Assembly: GCF_029784135.1 (NCBI RefSeq)
Contig: NC_073744.1
Coordinates: 100,127,303-100,191,302, forward strand
Reading direction: 5' to 3'
Length of the DNA stretch: 64,000 nucleotides
Source of the DNA: Toxorhynchites rutilus septentrionalis
Lineage: Eukaryota; Arthropoda; Insecta; Diptera; Culicidae
Positions 43,236-54,610 of this stretch are shown here, piece after piece. Every line of letters starts with the position of its first letter. Position 1 is the stretch's first letter. The notes below the pieces were generated by a model, which was not told the origin of the DNA, searched no databases, and was given only the letters and a program-made list of their open reading frames with translations. The position numbers and the translations under genes are program-made.

Positions 43236-43505
43236 TAATTGACTAGGGGGACTAGGGGGGCGTTGCTGATTAATGGTCAGCTGCATCCCAATAGGAAGTA
43301 TCCCGTGTCGGGCACACATACAGAGCATTGGAGACAGCAACATCCCAATTACGAAAACACTTGTAATACTAACCTCGAGCCAACCGCGAGTAATCGGTTA
43401 CATATTACTAACATAGATAATAAGAAAAATTGTATTGAACTCCCGGCCCCGTGAGGCTAACGCCATATGAGCCTTTATAAAAATATATATTTTGGAAAAA
43501 AAAAA
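43236..43505 (+). mobile_element. LINE tail (I-clade 3' end), 5'-truncated
   Basis: The tail text TGCTGATTAATGGTCAGCTG, CCGCGAGTAATCGGTTACAT, ACTCCCGGCCCCGTGAGGCT leads to ATATATTTTGGAAAAAAAAA. Only 3' UTR is present. Confidence 0.8.
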
Positions 43506-44518
43506 AAGTAATTGAGTCTGATTAAAAATCAAGTGATGAAGGTATTTTTGGGCGGCGAGAGCTGTGTTCTTTTCAATTGAAAACAAAATGCGAAACATGC
43601 AGTTCGGATCGGACTTCCGCTAAACTAAAAGTGATGCAGTGATGCAATCTCGACGTGTCAAGGACATTTGGCATAAAAAAACTAAAATCCCAATTTCCGG
43701 TGATTTTTTGGTTTTCAAAAAACCTCACATTTAGATGTCCGTGACACTAATAGATGAAGTTCGAATGAGCTGATGTTTTGCATATGGTATATTATAGTGC
43801 AAATCAACATTTCGCAGCATGTTCCGGATGAAAAATCTGAATGAACTATTTTTATTGGTACAGGCAAACCTTTCTTTTGCGGGGGATTGGGACCGCATAA
43901 AAAAATCGTGCAAAACTTCACCAGTTGCTTTAAAAAACCGTGTTCGGTACACATTTTGAAAAAAAACTTTTTTGTGCGGTAGATAGGAACCGCATAAAAA
44001 AATTTTCCCCCAAGAAAATATCTCAAATCCACGCCGTTCACCGTTCAATTTCCTTTTGTTTCCCTACTTTGCGATGGGACAGTTTGCCTTTTCGGTTGCG
44101 CGTGGCTGTTTTGTGCTTTTAGTTACATGCCGAATCGTGATGCTGTTGATATCATGTTATGCAAAAACTTAGAAAAACTTAGAGATGGGAGGAGAGAAAT
44201 GTTTTGTGGACAATTGAGACGCAAATATGCTTTTTTCGCACTGAAATGCATATAAACCATCGGAAAAAAACAAATGGACGATAACTTAGCCAAATGTGCT
44301 TTTTTCACAAAAAAGTCGCACAAAAAACCGCAAAAACAGGTTTTACTGTACTCAAAATCATATGTTTCGTCTCATAGTTCAAAAAAAAGTCCCAGAGTGT
44401 CGTATCATGCAAATTCATGACATTTGGCATTAAACAAATTTTTTGAATACTCCGATTTCCTTGGGTGACTTTTCGATTTTTAAAAAACTCAAACTTTGAC
44501 CGCTTTGCGCCACTCTTC

Positions 44519-44757
44519 TTCAACCCTTTCGCTACGAGCGTCGTCTATAGACGACATCCGCCCGACGTCCTGTGTGTACGAGTGTCGTCTATAGACAACA
44601 TCCGTGCGATGAGCTGTGTGTACGAGCGTAGTCTTTAGACGACATGAAAGTCATACTGCACATCGATCACAACAACTCGACGTGCATACTTTTCGGCACA
44701 ATGCTCCGTTCAGCGGTAGCACTTCGACGGAGCACACTGCTATATTGAAAGGGTTAA
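44519..44757 (+). mobile_element. TTAA-MITE, near full length
   Basis: TTCAACCCTTTCGCTACGAG to ATTGAAAGGGTTAA; the left TTAA is mutated to TTCA. It contains GTCGTCTATAGACGAC. Confidence 0.8.
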
Positions 44758-44837
44758 TCTTCAATCGTTCCAACAACGTCATATTTTTTTCCGACAATGA
44801 TGATAATGTATTTTTTATGAATACTTCACGAACATAT

Positions 44838-44916
44838 GTCGTGCATATTTTTCGGCACAGTGGTCCGTACAGCGGTAGCACTTCGGCAGAGCACACTGCC
44901 GTATTGAAAGGGTTGA
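44838..44916 (+). mobile_element. TTAA-MITE, right half only
   Basis: TGCATATTTTTCGGCACAGT through GCCGTATTGAAAGGGTTGAG. Together with 44519-44757 and the 80 bp between (also found inverted at 41965-42052) it forms a composite inserted at a K-repeat target. Confidence 0.6.
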
Positions 44917-45184
44917 GTCCGATTGAGCTGATATTTTGCATAGGGTGTTTTTTCGAGGTGGTAAACATTTTGTATAGGGTAACTTTTTGAAATTTAAAAG
45001 TCGACTTTCCCATACATCCATTGGCAGCCTATTGTGCATCTTACACAGTCGAAGCAGTCCCACGAATATCATACGCATGATGCTTTATGTTCATTTCATA
45101 TTGATACACCACGAGTGAGGTTCGATATTGTACGTTCTGGCACAGTCTAATCGCCACGAGTGTGACTCGACGTTGTACGTGAAA

Positions 45185-45440
45185 TTGTTAAAATCAACTT
45201 CGCTAGCGCAAACATCGGATGAACTAACAACGCTTATACAATGTAATTTTCGAATATGTGGGAATTAAATTTTCCGATCTTCCTTCACAGTTCTCCGGAA
45301 ATTTTCCGATTTTTCTCTCCACTATATTGAAGAGACGACATTTTACAAACAAAATACAAACAAGACGAATACAACAAAATAAAGAAGGCTAAAATCTGAC
45401 TATACCTTCTTCGGGTTTTCCGCTTACGAACAGATTTGGC
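45185..45440 (+). repeat. dispersed repeat shared with 3085-3330
   Basis: Same ordered motifs as in the 3-kb copy. An insertion of about 35 bp (GAAGAGACGACATTTTACAA) distinguishes it. Confidence 0.6.
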
Positions 45441-45465
45441 CTTCGATTGTTTTTATATACATCCA

Positions 45466-45536
45466 GGTTTTTTTTTACGCGGGGATACGTACCTCCTAAA
45501 AAAACCGCGTTAATTGGAAAATCCGCGTAAAAAACC
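45466..45536. repeat. short inverted-repeat element with ACGCGG arms
   Basis: GGTTTTTTTTTACGCGG faces CCGCGTAAAAAACC across about 40 bp. It may be a tiny MITE. I found no other clear copy in the window. Confidence 0.35.
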
Positions 45537-45954
45537 ATGTCACCTAATGATAGATATCAAATGGGACAATCCTTACGTAGAACGGAAGTAAAAAGTTGAG
45601 TGCTGCTCGCTTACGAAAACGCGTAGTTTTTTCCCGCAATTTCATTGGTTACTGGTAGCTATAGTTCGTTTTTCCTCACGAATGAGGTCATCTGCTGTTG
45701 CAAGAAGATACCCTTGTGACTTGTACACTCTACTGCCGACGGGCAGCATCTCTTTTGGACCGTCCAGAGCTAAGTAGACAGGGAAAGACATTCACGAATC
45801 GCTGCCCGTAAAAACCTCGTCCCGTTTTCCAACACCTAAAATCCACGTAAGAATCGTGATAAGGTGCGGCACTAACTTCCTTCATAAGCGCTAAGCTCCG
45901 TTACAAGCACTTATCACCGTAATATGTTCTGAGGGAACATAAGGGAAAAATGTG

Positions 45955-46265
45955 AGCTAACTACTGAACAACAATGCAAACACCTGCACTTCGCGCTAAA
46001 GGCAGTGTATTATTGCTAACATTCGTTGCATTGCGCAAAAAGCGATCAGCGATCAAAAAGCTAGCAGTCAATAATAATTCTGGAATTTAAGTTTAAAATT
46101 GATGCCTCAGGGCGAAAACTGGTACATTGGTCGTGACTGACCGCGTTTGTACGCGAATTCGAAAATAACTACTGAACAATAATGCAAACACCTGCGCTTC
46201 GCGCTACAGGCAGTGTATTATAGCTAACATTCGTTGTATTGCGCAAAAAGCGATCAGAACCCTGA
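45955..46265 (+). repeat. direct repeat of about 100 bp, two copies
   Basis: CTACTGAACAACAATGCAAA ... GCGCAAAAAGCGATCAG at about 45960-46055 recurs at about 46167-46260 with roughly ten changes; the spacing is 207 bp. Confidence 0.75.
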
Positions 46266-46377
46266 AGGAATAAAAAATCAAATGACCGAAGTGCAATTTT
46301 GTGTAGTTTTGATTTTTTGTTACATCGGATATTTCGAGCGTCGTAGGAAAGTGGCGTCCGAAGTAACAGTCGAATGC

Positions 46378-46615
46378 TTAACCCTTTCGTTACGAGCGTC
46401 GTCTATAGACGACATCCGCGTGACGTCCTGTGTGTACGAGTGTCGTCTATAGACGACATCCGCGCGACGAGCTATGTGTACGAGCGTCGTCCTTAGACGA
46501 CATGAAATTCATACTGCTCTTCGATCACATCAGTGCGATGTGCATACTTTTCGGCGCAGTGCTCCGTACAGCGGTAGCACTTCGGCGGAGCACACTGCCG
46601 CGATGAAAGGGTCAA
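46378..46615 (+). mobile_element. TTAA-MITE, full length
   Basis: TTAACCCTTTCGTTACGAGC to GCGATGAAAGGGTCAA (right TTAA mutated to TCAA). It has the three-unit internal array with two perfect GTCGTCTATAGACGAC copies and one CTTTAGACGAC variant. Confidence 0.85.
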
Positions 46616-46880
46616 ACTCCGAATCTGGCGATTTTTTTTATCGGTGATTGAAAGTTGAAAAGTATAAATATGTGAACAATTGATTGAAAACTAATAGTGT
46701 GCATCCATTAACTCGATTTGTTTACATTTGTTACATACAGTGACTCAACCCCGTAATCGTACTCCACCATGCAGACCTCATAATCGTACGCTGGTTGTAA
46801 TCTCTACTCGATTTCGAAGGCGTTGGCCAGTTTCCGAATTCCATGATTAGTATGGTATCCCTTGTTCATTGCAACTATCT

Positions 46881-47300
46881 TTAGCTGTCTTTCGCCTTAT
46901 CTACGAGTTTTTTGTGTATTCGTAAGGAATATTTATGATTTTTTTTCATCAAGTGGTTTTTAAAACCGTTATTTTCAGAAATTTTATGGTTTCTAAATTT
47001 CTTACACAAATAACTTCCTCTGTTTTTTACTGGGATTGATGTCGGAAGAGTAATTGTAATGTAACCATGTGCGAATTCTGTATGTCTTGAGCTCTGGGTC
47101 ATTGTCTTGGCAAAACTTGAATCCTCGATTCCATCACATCTTGTTAACACTTTGCTTCATATTTCCCTTCAGGACTTGAATAGTAAACATTATGATCTAT
47201 TACGCCATCGATAAAAACCAAATTGAACCAACAAAAAGTTTGTAATGTGCCTAGGAAGGGCAACTTGAGTGCCCGAGCACAGAGGGACAAACATATCTCA
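46881..47300 (-). pseudogene. Tc1-like transposase fragment, minus strand
   Basis: NLVFIDGVIDHNVYYSSPEG, KYEAKC, then, with frame changes, a SSDINPS-like relic of the SPDLNPIE motif. Tc1-type transposases have FID...MD...Y..IL..NL..S ahead of the second catalytic Asp. Confidence 0.5.
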
Positions 47301-47362
47301 GCAATTAAAAAAATCAGTAACTCCAATTTGTTTATTCCAAACAGCATGAAACACATCAATGT

Positions 47363-47582
47363 TTAACCCTTTTGTTACGAGCATCGTCCATAGACAACAT
47401 CCGCGCGACGTCCTGTGTGTACGTTTGTCGTCTATAGATGATATCTACGCGACGAGCTGTGTGTACGAGTGTCGTCTTTAGACGACATGAAATTCATACT
47501 GCTCTTCGATCACACCTGCGCGATGAGCATACTTTTCGGTGCAGTGCTTTGGCGGAGCACACTTTCGTAATGAAAGGGTTAA
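47363..47582 (+). mobile_element. TTAA-MITE, 220 bp
   Basis: TTAACCCTTTTGTTACGAGC to GTAATGAAAGGGTTAA with TTAA at both ends. It lies between two inverted Tc1-like fragments. Confidence 0.85.
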
Positions 47583-47589
47583 ACATGGT

Positions 47590-47900
47590 GGTGGTGGAAG
47601 GATGGTATGAGAGTACATGTATGGGCAATTTGGTTTTCATCGATGATGTATTGGATCAGAATGTTTACTTGAACATCCTGAAGGAAAATATGAAGCAAAG
47701 TGTCAACGAAATGGGATGGAACCGAAGATACAAGTTTTGCGAGGATACAAGACAATGACCTTGAGCTTAAGACATATAATGTTCGCATATGGTTACATTA
47801 CAATTAGTCAAAAGTTATTAATATTCCTCCAAAATCTTCCGACATCAATCCCAGTAAAAAAACTAAGGAAGTTATATGCGTAGGAAATGCAACCAGGAAT
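47590..47900 (+). pseudogene. Tc1-like transposase fragment, plus strand
   Basis: GNLVFIDDVLDQNVYLNILK, ENMKQSVNEMGWNRRYKF, then after a shift QDNDLELKTYNVRIWLHYN. This is the Tc1 segment around the second catalytic Asp (QDND.KH...). It is followed by a decayed SDINP region near 47840. Homologous to the minus-strand fragment at 46881-47300. Confidence 0.65.
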
Positions 47901-47908
47901 GAAGAATG

Positions 47909-48085
47909 GTGAGAAAAGCGCGTATTGACAACTTTTTATTGTTGTCAATACGGAGGTATAATATATTCTAATACGTGCGTTTTCGACGGGAAAATGTAGT
48001 CGATATTCAGCCTACGAATCATGTTTCTGCTTGACATATGCGTTGATTAGTACGGTAGAAAATTACTATAGATTGATACCATCTA
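47909..48085 (+). repeat. dispersed repeat shared with 51122-51340
   Basis: GTGAGAAAAGCGCGTATT starts both. TGTAGnCGATATnCnGCnT, CGAATCATG and CTGCTTGACATAT follow in order. The first copy has an additional CTTTTTATTGTTGTCAATAC foldback. Confidence 0.6.
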
Positions 48086-48654
48086 CCCAAAAAAAACGAC
48101 ATATTTACTAATTATTTCTCTCAGTGCAGTAACCAAACGGGCGCATCTTGTTCCATAGATATGCCTTGAGCACATCGAGTAATTTTATCTAAGACAAGAA
48201 CAAGGAGCTGGAATTGACATATGGTTCGTTTTCGACAGTATGAGGATGAGGCATGGAAGATGCAAGAAGGGATGAAAAATGACAGCGACGTTTTTAAACA
48301 AATAAGGTCTAATTTTTATGCTACAGAACGTTTTCTGCGCACCAACCTAAGCTAGGCCGGTTTCAACCGAACCAGCTGTAGTGTCCCACAGGTGCACGGT
48401 GCCGGTGTACGATCAGCTTAGCTGAAGCAGCAGTTGCCGGGAAACGACATGCCTGGATATACACGGGTGAACAGCGTACCGCTGCTGCGCTCACTCAATT
48501 GTGATGAACTAATCAACTAATGCGAATAAAACTTAGAGCAGTACGGCACAAGCCCACCGGTAGTGGTCCTTCCTCTACCGGTGTTTCATAAAAATGAAAC
48601 ACATTTTTTCATATACAGCACTTGTCACTAACTGGACGTATTGTTATTGTATGT
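48086..48654. other. no gene recognised
   Basis: A GC-richer patch at 48340-48560 (TAGGCCGGTTTCAACCGAAC, GTAGTGGTCCTTCCTCTACC) contains short inverted repeats but no coding signal that I can name. Confidence 0.25.
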
Positions 48655-50150
48655 TCAGTTGAATTGAAGTCATTAAGGTCAGCGGGCCCCGATGGGATAC
48701 CCTCATTCATACTAAAGAAGTGTGCCCAACCGCTGCTCGCCCCGCTCCGCCACTTGTTTGGCCTTTCGTTGTCTAGTGGAAAATTCCCGATCCTTTGGAA
48801 AACTGCGTATATGTTCCCGGTACATAATAAAGGAGACAAATCGAATATTGACAACTACAGGGGAATTTCCAGCCTATGCGCCACGTCAAAAATGTTTGAA
48901 CTCGTAGTTCTGCCGTCTATGTTGTTCCATTTTAAGGAATTAATCAGCAACGATCAGCATGGATTCATGCCCGGACGCTCCACAACAACGAACCTGCTTG
49001 TCTTCACATCGCATGTCATCGATGGCTTCTCGGAGGGATGCCAGACTGACGCCATCTATACCGACTTGACAGCTGCCTTCGACAAGCTGAACCACACAAT
49101 CGCAGTGGCCAAGTTGGAACGCATGGGAGTCTGCGGTAGTCTGCTGCAATGGTTCCAATCTTACCTGACTGGCAGAGCAAACTGCGTGAAGATTGGTGAT
49201 CGTCTATCCTCATGTTTTGCATCGTTTTCCGGAATACCACAGGGCAGCCATCTCGGTCCACTTGTTTTTTATGTCACTTCAACGATTGCAATAATCTACT
49301 AGAGAGTCCCCGATTACTTTACGCTGATGACATGAAAATATTCTGCCACATCAGATCGATTGACGATGCCATGTTCCTCCAAAGGCAACTGGACTTCTTT
49401 GCCGCTTGGTGTGAAACGGATAGGATGGTACTGAATCCCAATAAATGCTCAGTCGTGTCGTTTGCAAGAAAACGGAATCCTATCTCCTTCGATTACCGGC
49501 TTTCAAACGTGGTTCTACCTCGCGTGAAGTGCGTTAACGACCTTGGTGTGCTCATGAATGCAAAACTTACATACAAGGATCACATCGCATATATTGTCAA
49601 CAAGGCATCGAGACAACTTGGTTTTATCTTTCGAACGACGAAATCATTTACAGACATTTACTGTCTGAAGGCTGTTTACTGTGGCCTCGTTCGCTCCATA
49701 CTGGAGTATTGCTCTGCCGTCTGGAACCCGTACTACCAGAACAGTGTGTACCGCATTGAAAACGTGCAACGACGGTTTATCCGTTTCGCTTTGCGTCTAC
49801 TGCCGTGGCGAGATCCGTATAGCCTTCCCAGCTATGAAAGCTGTTGTCAGCTAATCAATTTAGACACTCTGAAAGTGCGTCGGAACACTGCCCGAGCCAT
49901 GGTGATATCTGACGTTTTAACCTCACGAATCGACTGTCCTGCCATTCTCCAAAGGATCAATCTTCTGGCTCGGCCAAGGCAGCTTCGGAATGCTGCACTT
50001 CTCTGGTTTCCCACCCGGCGTACTAACTACGGTGCTTACGGTGCTGTTACAGGTCTGCTGCGCATTTTCAGCCGTGTAGTCTCTATGTTTGACTTTAACC
50101 TGTCCCGTATTTGTATTAAGCGTAAATTTTTAATGTTTTTTAGAACTTGA
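48655..50150 (+). pseudogene. LINE G ORF2 (reverse transcriptase), truncated and frameshifted
   Basis: LKSLRSAGPDGIPSFILKKC is RT motif 1, followed by WKTAYMFPVHNKGDKSNIDN, QHGFMPGRSTTTNLLVF, AIYTDLTAAFDKLNH and FSGIPQGSHLGPLVF. A frameshift near 49270 leads to RLLYADDMKIF (YADD near 49320), then VLNPNKCSVVSFARKRNPIS, LGVLMNAKLTYKDHI and a long C-terminal thumb to the stop at 50148-50150. There is no RNase H. The endonuclease and anything upstream are missing by 5' truncation. Confidence 0.85.
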
Positions 50151-50290
50151 CTTTGGACAACTTACTAGGCAATGCAAATTTTTAATGTAATTTTGTAATT
50201 TAATGCAATATTTATGTAAAGTCAATTTAGATACTAAGACTACCATTGGGGTTTCTAGCCTGTTGGTAATAAATAAACAAACAAGTTCTT
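48655..50290 (+). mobile_element. LINE G: 5'-truncated Jockey/CR1-type element
   Basis: It starts inside the RT domain and ends after the 3' UTR in AATAAATAAACAAACAAG, a short repeat tail like that of CR1/Jockey elements. Confidence 0.8.
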
Positions 50291-51121
50291 GCAATAATGA
50301 CAAAAAGATCATGTTTTGTTCATCTACTTCCATCAAGTAAAATTTCAACATACAAAATATAATCGATTAATTTGAAAAGCAGAAAATCGGAACTTGGTGC
50401 AAATGAACTGTGTTGGGATGGTCCGAGACTTTTCGAACTTGGGCACTTAGAACTTGTACATACTTGGAGGCGATATATATACATCGAAGACAAATTCGGA
50501 TGATATATGATGCATATAACTGATGTATATAACATACAACGCATGCATATAACATACAACGCATACAATACAATGTAAAATGAATAGAATGTGCGTATAT
50601 AATATTGCAGGATGATCGTTATGCCGATATACGACTCCATCAATGATATAGGAAATCGTGTTTTAGTATTCTATACAATTTCGGATAGACATGATATATC
50701 CTTTGATTGATATTTTATTAGATTGTAACCCCATTTTTAGGCAGTACTGCATTGATTCAATCAATATGTTCATTACAAGTCTGATATACATGAATAATTT
50801 CGTAAAGATCGATTTTACGTTAGTGTATATCATGAAACCGATGTTTGTTACATCTAATTAGGACTTAATCTGTAGTGATCAATAAAATAGTGGTCTTCCA
50901 CTCTACACGATTTCAAATGTACACAATGTATCCTTTGATCGACATTGTATATGATTTTGATTCGATCTCACATTATATACGTTTTCTAATATGCCAAGTT
51001 AAGCGATTTAATGTTTGTGTTTTGTAAAATGAATGTCAGATTCAATGGATATCCCTACCTGAGGTTAGTCTATTTTACTCGATAGCGTACGTAAATTTGA
51101 ATGTGTCATTTCTGAAGACTG
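50291..51121. other. no gene recognised
   Basis: AT-rich, with ATATAACATACAACGCATGC repeated twice near 50525-50565. Confidence 0.3.
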
Positions 51122-51340
51122 TGGTGAGAAAAGCGCGTATTAAATATTTTTATTGTTTTTGTAAGGAAATACGGAAGTAAGAGTTTTGATTTAATTGTAA
51201 CAGGTGTATTTTACTGTGCAAATGTAGCCGATATACGGCTTTCGAATCATGGTGCTGCTTGACATATATGTTTAACAATTTCTCATTGTAGACTAAATTA
51301 ATAACTATCACGGTAAAAAATGACTAGATTGGTTGCATTT
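51122..51340 (+). repeat. dispersed repeat shared with 47909-48085
   Basis: Second copy of the AAGCGCGTATT-type repeat, about 40 bp longer. Confidence 0.6.
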
Positions 51341-51867
51341 TACGAAAAGTTTGTTATATTTTTATTTTAACTATTTCCTTCTGTGTATGAAACCTCAATA
51401 CGTACCTTGTGGAGGGTAGCTCGTAACATGCGTAACCGCTCATCTACCAACGAGAGTGAAGAATACTCCAACCGATGGATATTCGATTTCGCTAAAAATG
51501 TCTGTCCAGACTCAGTTCCAGCCCAACATATTCTTTGAGAAACGTCTCCGAGTGGTGGACCTCTGGACAGACCTTTCTCAATGCTGGAATTTTGTATGGC
51601 TCTTCTTTCATCGATCAACTCTTCACCCGGAAGCGAAACGATTAAATTCGTTCTTCTAAAAAATCTGCCCGATATCGCGAAAAGACGCTTGCTAGACTAT
51701 TCAATACCCTACTGGAAAACAACATTGTGCCACCCAAATGGAGACAGGTCAAAATAATAGCAATTCAAAAGCCTGGCAAACCGGCGTTTGACCATAACTC
51801 ATGCCGTCCGATTGCTATGCTCTAGCGCATTAGAAAATTGTTGGAGAAAAAGATCCTTCGAAGACTC

Positions 51868-53146
51868 GGCGAACACGAAATTATTGCGACAATTTCATGC
51901 CAATTTTCTTATAATGTTTAGAATCAAACCAAAATTTTAGGATAGTTTTATACATATATTTACTTCAAAAATCAAAAGAAAAGTTAATCGATGGAGTCTT
52001 GAGTGTAAAATTGAACGCATTTTCGCTTGATGCCCTCCATCAAAGTCTTTACAGTGTCATCCGGTACCAGTTTCTTTTTTCCCATTTTCTTAACATGTCC
52101 TTCTCGTCTTTGACTGTCTTCTTGCTCTTCCGAAGTTCCCGCTTTATTATTGCCCAGTACTGCTCCACCGGGCACAGCTCCGGACAGTTTGGCGGGTTCA
52201 TGTCCTTTGGAACAAAATGGACAGAATTGGCCTCATACCACTCCAGGACACTTTTAGAATAGTGGCATGATGCCAAATCTGACCAAAATAGCGGAGCTTC
52301 GTCGTGCTGCTGCAAGAACGGCAAAAGGCGCTTCTCAAGGCACGCAGATTTGTAGATCTCGCCATTTACTGTGCCCTTTGTCACGAAAGGCTCACTCCTC
52401 AGTCCGCAAGAGCAGATGGCCTGCCAAACGAGATATTTGGAGGCGAACTTCGACATTCTCTTCTTCTTACATTTGTCGTCCACATTGAACTTGCTCTTGC
52501 CGGTGAAAAACTCCAACCCCGGAATTTGCTTAAAATCGGCTTTTATATACGTTTCGTCGTCCATCACACAGCAGCCATGTTTTGTCAGCATCTTCTCGTA
52601 GAGCTTCCGTGCCCGAGTTTTAGCCGTCGAATGTTGCCGTCATCGCGGTTTGGGAAGTTCTGTACCTTGTATGTATGTAGTCCAGCTCTCTTCTTTGCAT
52701 TCTGGAAGTAGCTGTGCGACATGCCGATCTTTTTGGCCAAATCACGGCTTGAGACGTTGGGATTTGCTTTAATCATCCGCTTCACCTTTCCCTCCGTCTT
52801 TTTGTTCTCCGGTCCCGGTTTTCTTCCAGCTCATTTGCCGTGGTCCAACGTCAACCGCTCCTGGAACCGCTTCAACACTCTGGAGACGGTTGAATTGTGA
52901 ATGTTCAACATTTTTCCCAACTGTCGATGCGACAGGTCAGGAAATTCCAGGTGTTTGGAAAGAATTTGTTCTCTCGACTCGCGTTGGTTCACCTCCATTT
53001 TCGTTGAATCGAAAAACACGACTTCGAGTTTGACAGCATGTAGACAATACACATCAATGAGAAAGTGTGCAAAATTTTGTTGATTTTTACCCAATGGTAA
53101 AAAAGTTATGCCCTGTTGAATGTGTCGCAATAATTTCGTGTTCGCC
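51868..53146 (-). mobile_element. DD37E mosquito mariner with perfect 24-bp inverted repeats
   Basis: GGCGAACACGAAATTATTGC + GACA at 51868-51891 and its exact complement at 53123-53146 delimit a 1279-bp element. The transposase, on the minus strand, has 37 residues between the second Asp and the Glu, the hallmark of the ITmDD37E family described in mosquitoes. No TA duplication is visible, and the surrounding LINE lost sequence, so the insertion site was later rearranged. Confidence 0.88.
52049..53085 (-). pseudogene. DD37E transposase, one stop and one frameshift
   Basis: The N-terminus (MEVNQRESREQILSKHLEFP, then LSHRQLGKMLNIHNSTVSRV) forms the first helix-turn-helix. A TGA near 52833 interrupts the frame before AGRKPGPENKKTEGKVKRMI. 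The second HTH is NVSSRDLAKKIGMSHSYFQN. After a frameshift near 52630 the catalytic domain is intact: CVMDDETYIKADF (first Asp), APLFWSDLASCHYSKSVLEW (second Asp) and CPELCPVEQYWAIIKRELRK (Glu). The end WEKRNWYRMTL may be close to native. Two lesions make this copy non-autonomous, though its termini are intact. Confidence 0.88.
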
Positions 53147-54395
53147 CTTTAGAAATTCTGCTAGGCAATCTGGACAGATGTGGACTTCCTGGAATTTTGA
53201 ATAACTTCTTGTACAATTTGTTGTCAGAAAAGCGAATGAACTTCACCCGTGGTCAACTGACAACTTCTAGAAATGGTTATATGGGTCTACTCTAAGGCTC
53301 ATGTCTCAGCCCCCCTTCTTTATAATTTTTATGTTGTTTGGCACAACAATGCACGCTCAGACAGCTTGCAGATGATGGTGTGGTTTCCCCATGCCGAAAA
53401 CTTGTAAAGACCATTGCAAAATTCCCTAGATAACTTGTCTTCTTGGGCAAGGAACTTAGGGATCGAATTCTCGCCACAGAAAACCGAACTTGTAGTGTTT
53501 ACTCGAAAGCGATTCCCAGCTCAATTGCAACTTAAGCTTTTGGGCAGAAACATTACCCAATTATCGACCTTCAAGTACCTTGATGTCTGGTTTGATTCAA
53601 AATGCACTTGGAATACCCACATTACGTATTCGAAGCAAAAATGTCAATATGGGGTCAACTTTCTCCGCTCGATTTGCGGTACGTGGTGGGGAGCTCATCC
53701 AGGAGATTTCATAACGCTTTATAAAACAACTATTCTATCTATTCTGGAGTATGCTTTTTCTGCTTTCTCTCAGCAGCTAAAAGTCACCTTCTAAAATTGG
53801 AAAATTGGACCGATTCTGGGAACTGGTGAAATGCACAAGTGTGTTTGTGATTGGAAACTTTGAAAAAATACTTCATCTAAATATACAATCTCGATTTATG
53901 AGAATTTATCACCACTATATTTCGTCAGATATTTGTCTTCCATCGTTTACTCCAGACGGTGCTCATTTCACCATCAGCAGTTCCTCAATTGAATACGATT
54001 TGTCGATGAAACAAAAAATACTTGGGATTTATGATCAACTTCGATCATTCCCCGTATTTTTAACCGAAGGTACCAAAAAGTCAATTGCGTGAAAAGATAC
54101 TTCACTGATGGGTCTCGCCTCAATGGATCCACTGGCTTTTTCAATGTAAATTCTAGCGCCTTTCGTAAACCGCAGGAACCTTGTGCCGTATATGTTGCTG
54201 AGCTGGCAGCAATCGACTTCGCATTGCGGATGATCTCCAACAAGCCTGCAGACCATTTCTTCATCTTCTCGGATAGTCTCAGTTCGCTTGAGGTTCTCCA
54301 GTCGATGAAAACTAGTAAGCACTCATCTTATTCCCTCACAAAAGTGAGGCAGCAGATGAGTGCACTGATCGAAAGATCTTATAAAGGTCTGTCCA

Positions 54396-54610
54396 CATAC
54401 CACGTGGACAAAGAAAGAAAAGTTGTGCCATGGCGTACACGATTCCAGCCCTTCTGGTTATCTGAAACAAACTAATTGAACAGATTCTGAATCAGTAAAG
54501 ATGCCACTATCGCATGATCCTCGGACAAGTCAAAGACGTGTTTTTGACAAAATGGCGGAAATTTGAAGAAAAAAATTCTGTTTAAAACCTTTTTTCCTAA
54601 GTATCTTTTT
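54396..54610. other. no gene recognised
   Basis: Unclassified sequence between LINE F and the H2A block. It begins with a CCACATACCACGTGG partial palindrome. Confidence 0.3.

Larger units (their letters stand above)
43600..45050. repeat. K repeat block with interspersed unclassified sequence
   Basis: AACATTTCGCAGCATGTTCC and TGAAGTTCGAATGAGCTGAT match 20300-20500. TTTGACCGCTTTGCGCCACT and GTCCGATTGAGCTGATATTT recur on either side of the MITE pair. 44040-44340 is not recognised. Confidence 0.5.
51388..54395 (+). mobile_element. LINE F: truncated I-clade element, interrupted by a mariner
   Basis: Paralogous to LINE C in opposite orientation. The left part, 51388-51867, covers RTLWRVARNMRNRSSTNESE to the RT palm start, with stops. 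The right part, 53147-54395, covers the RT after AFDSVS through RNase H (RYFTDGSRLNGSTGFFNVNS, VYVAELAAIDFALRMISNKP, IFSDSLSSLEVL). It stops at ALIERSYK. Compared with LINE C, about 190 bp are missing at the mariner insertion point. Numerous stops; dead. Confidence 0.8.

Noticed and set aside
44519..44757. Possible CRISPR-like array, because a 16-bp palindrome repeats at regular spacing
   Set aside because: There are only two or three units, the spacers are conserved between copies, the unit is bounded by TTAA inverted ends, and the genome is eukaryotic. It is a MITE.
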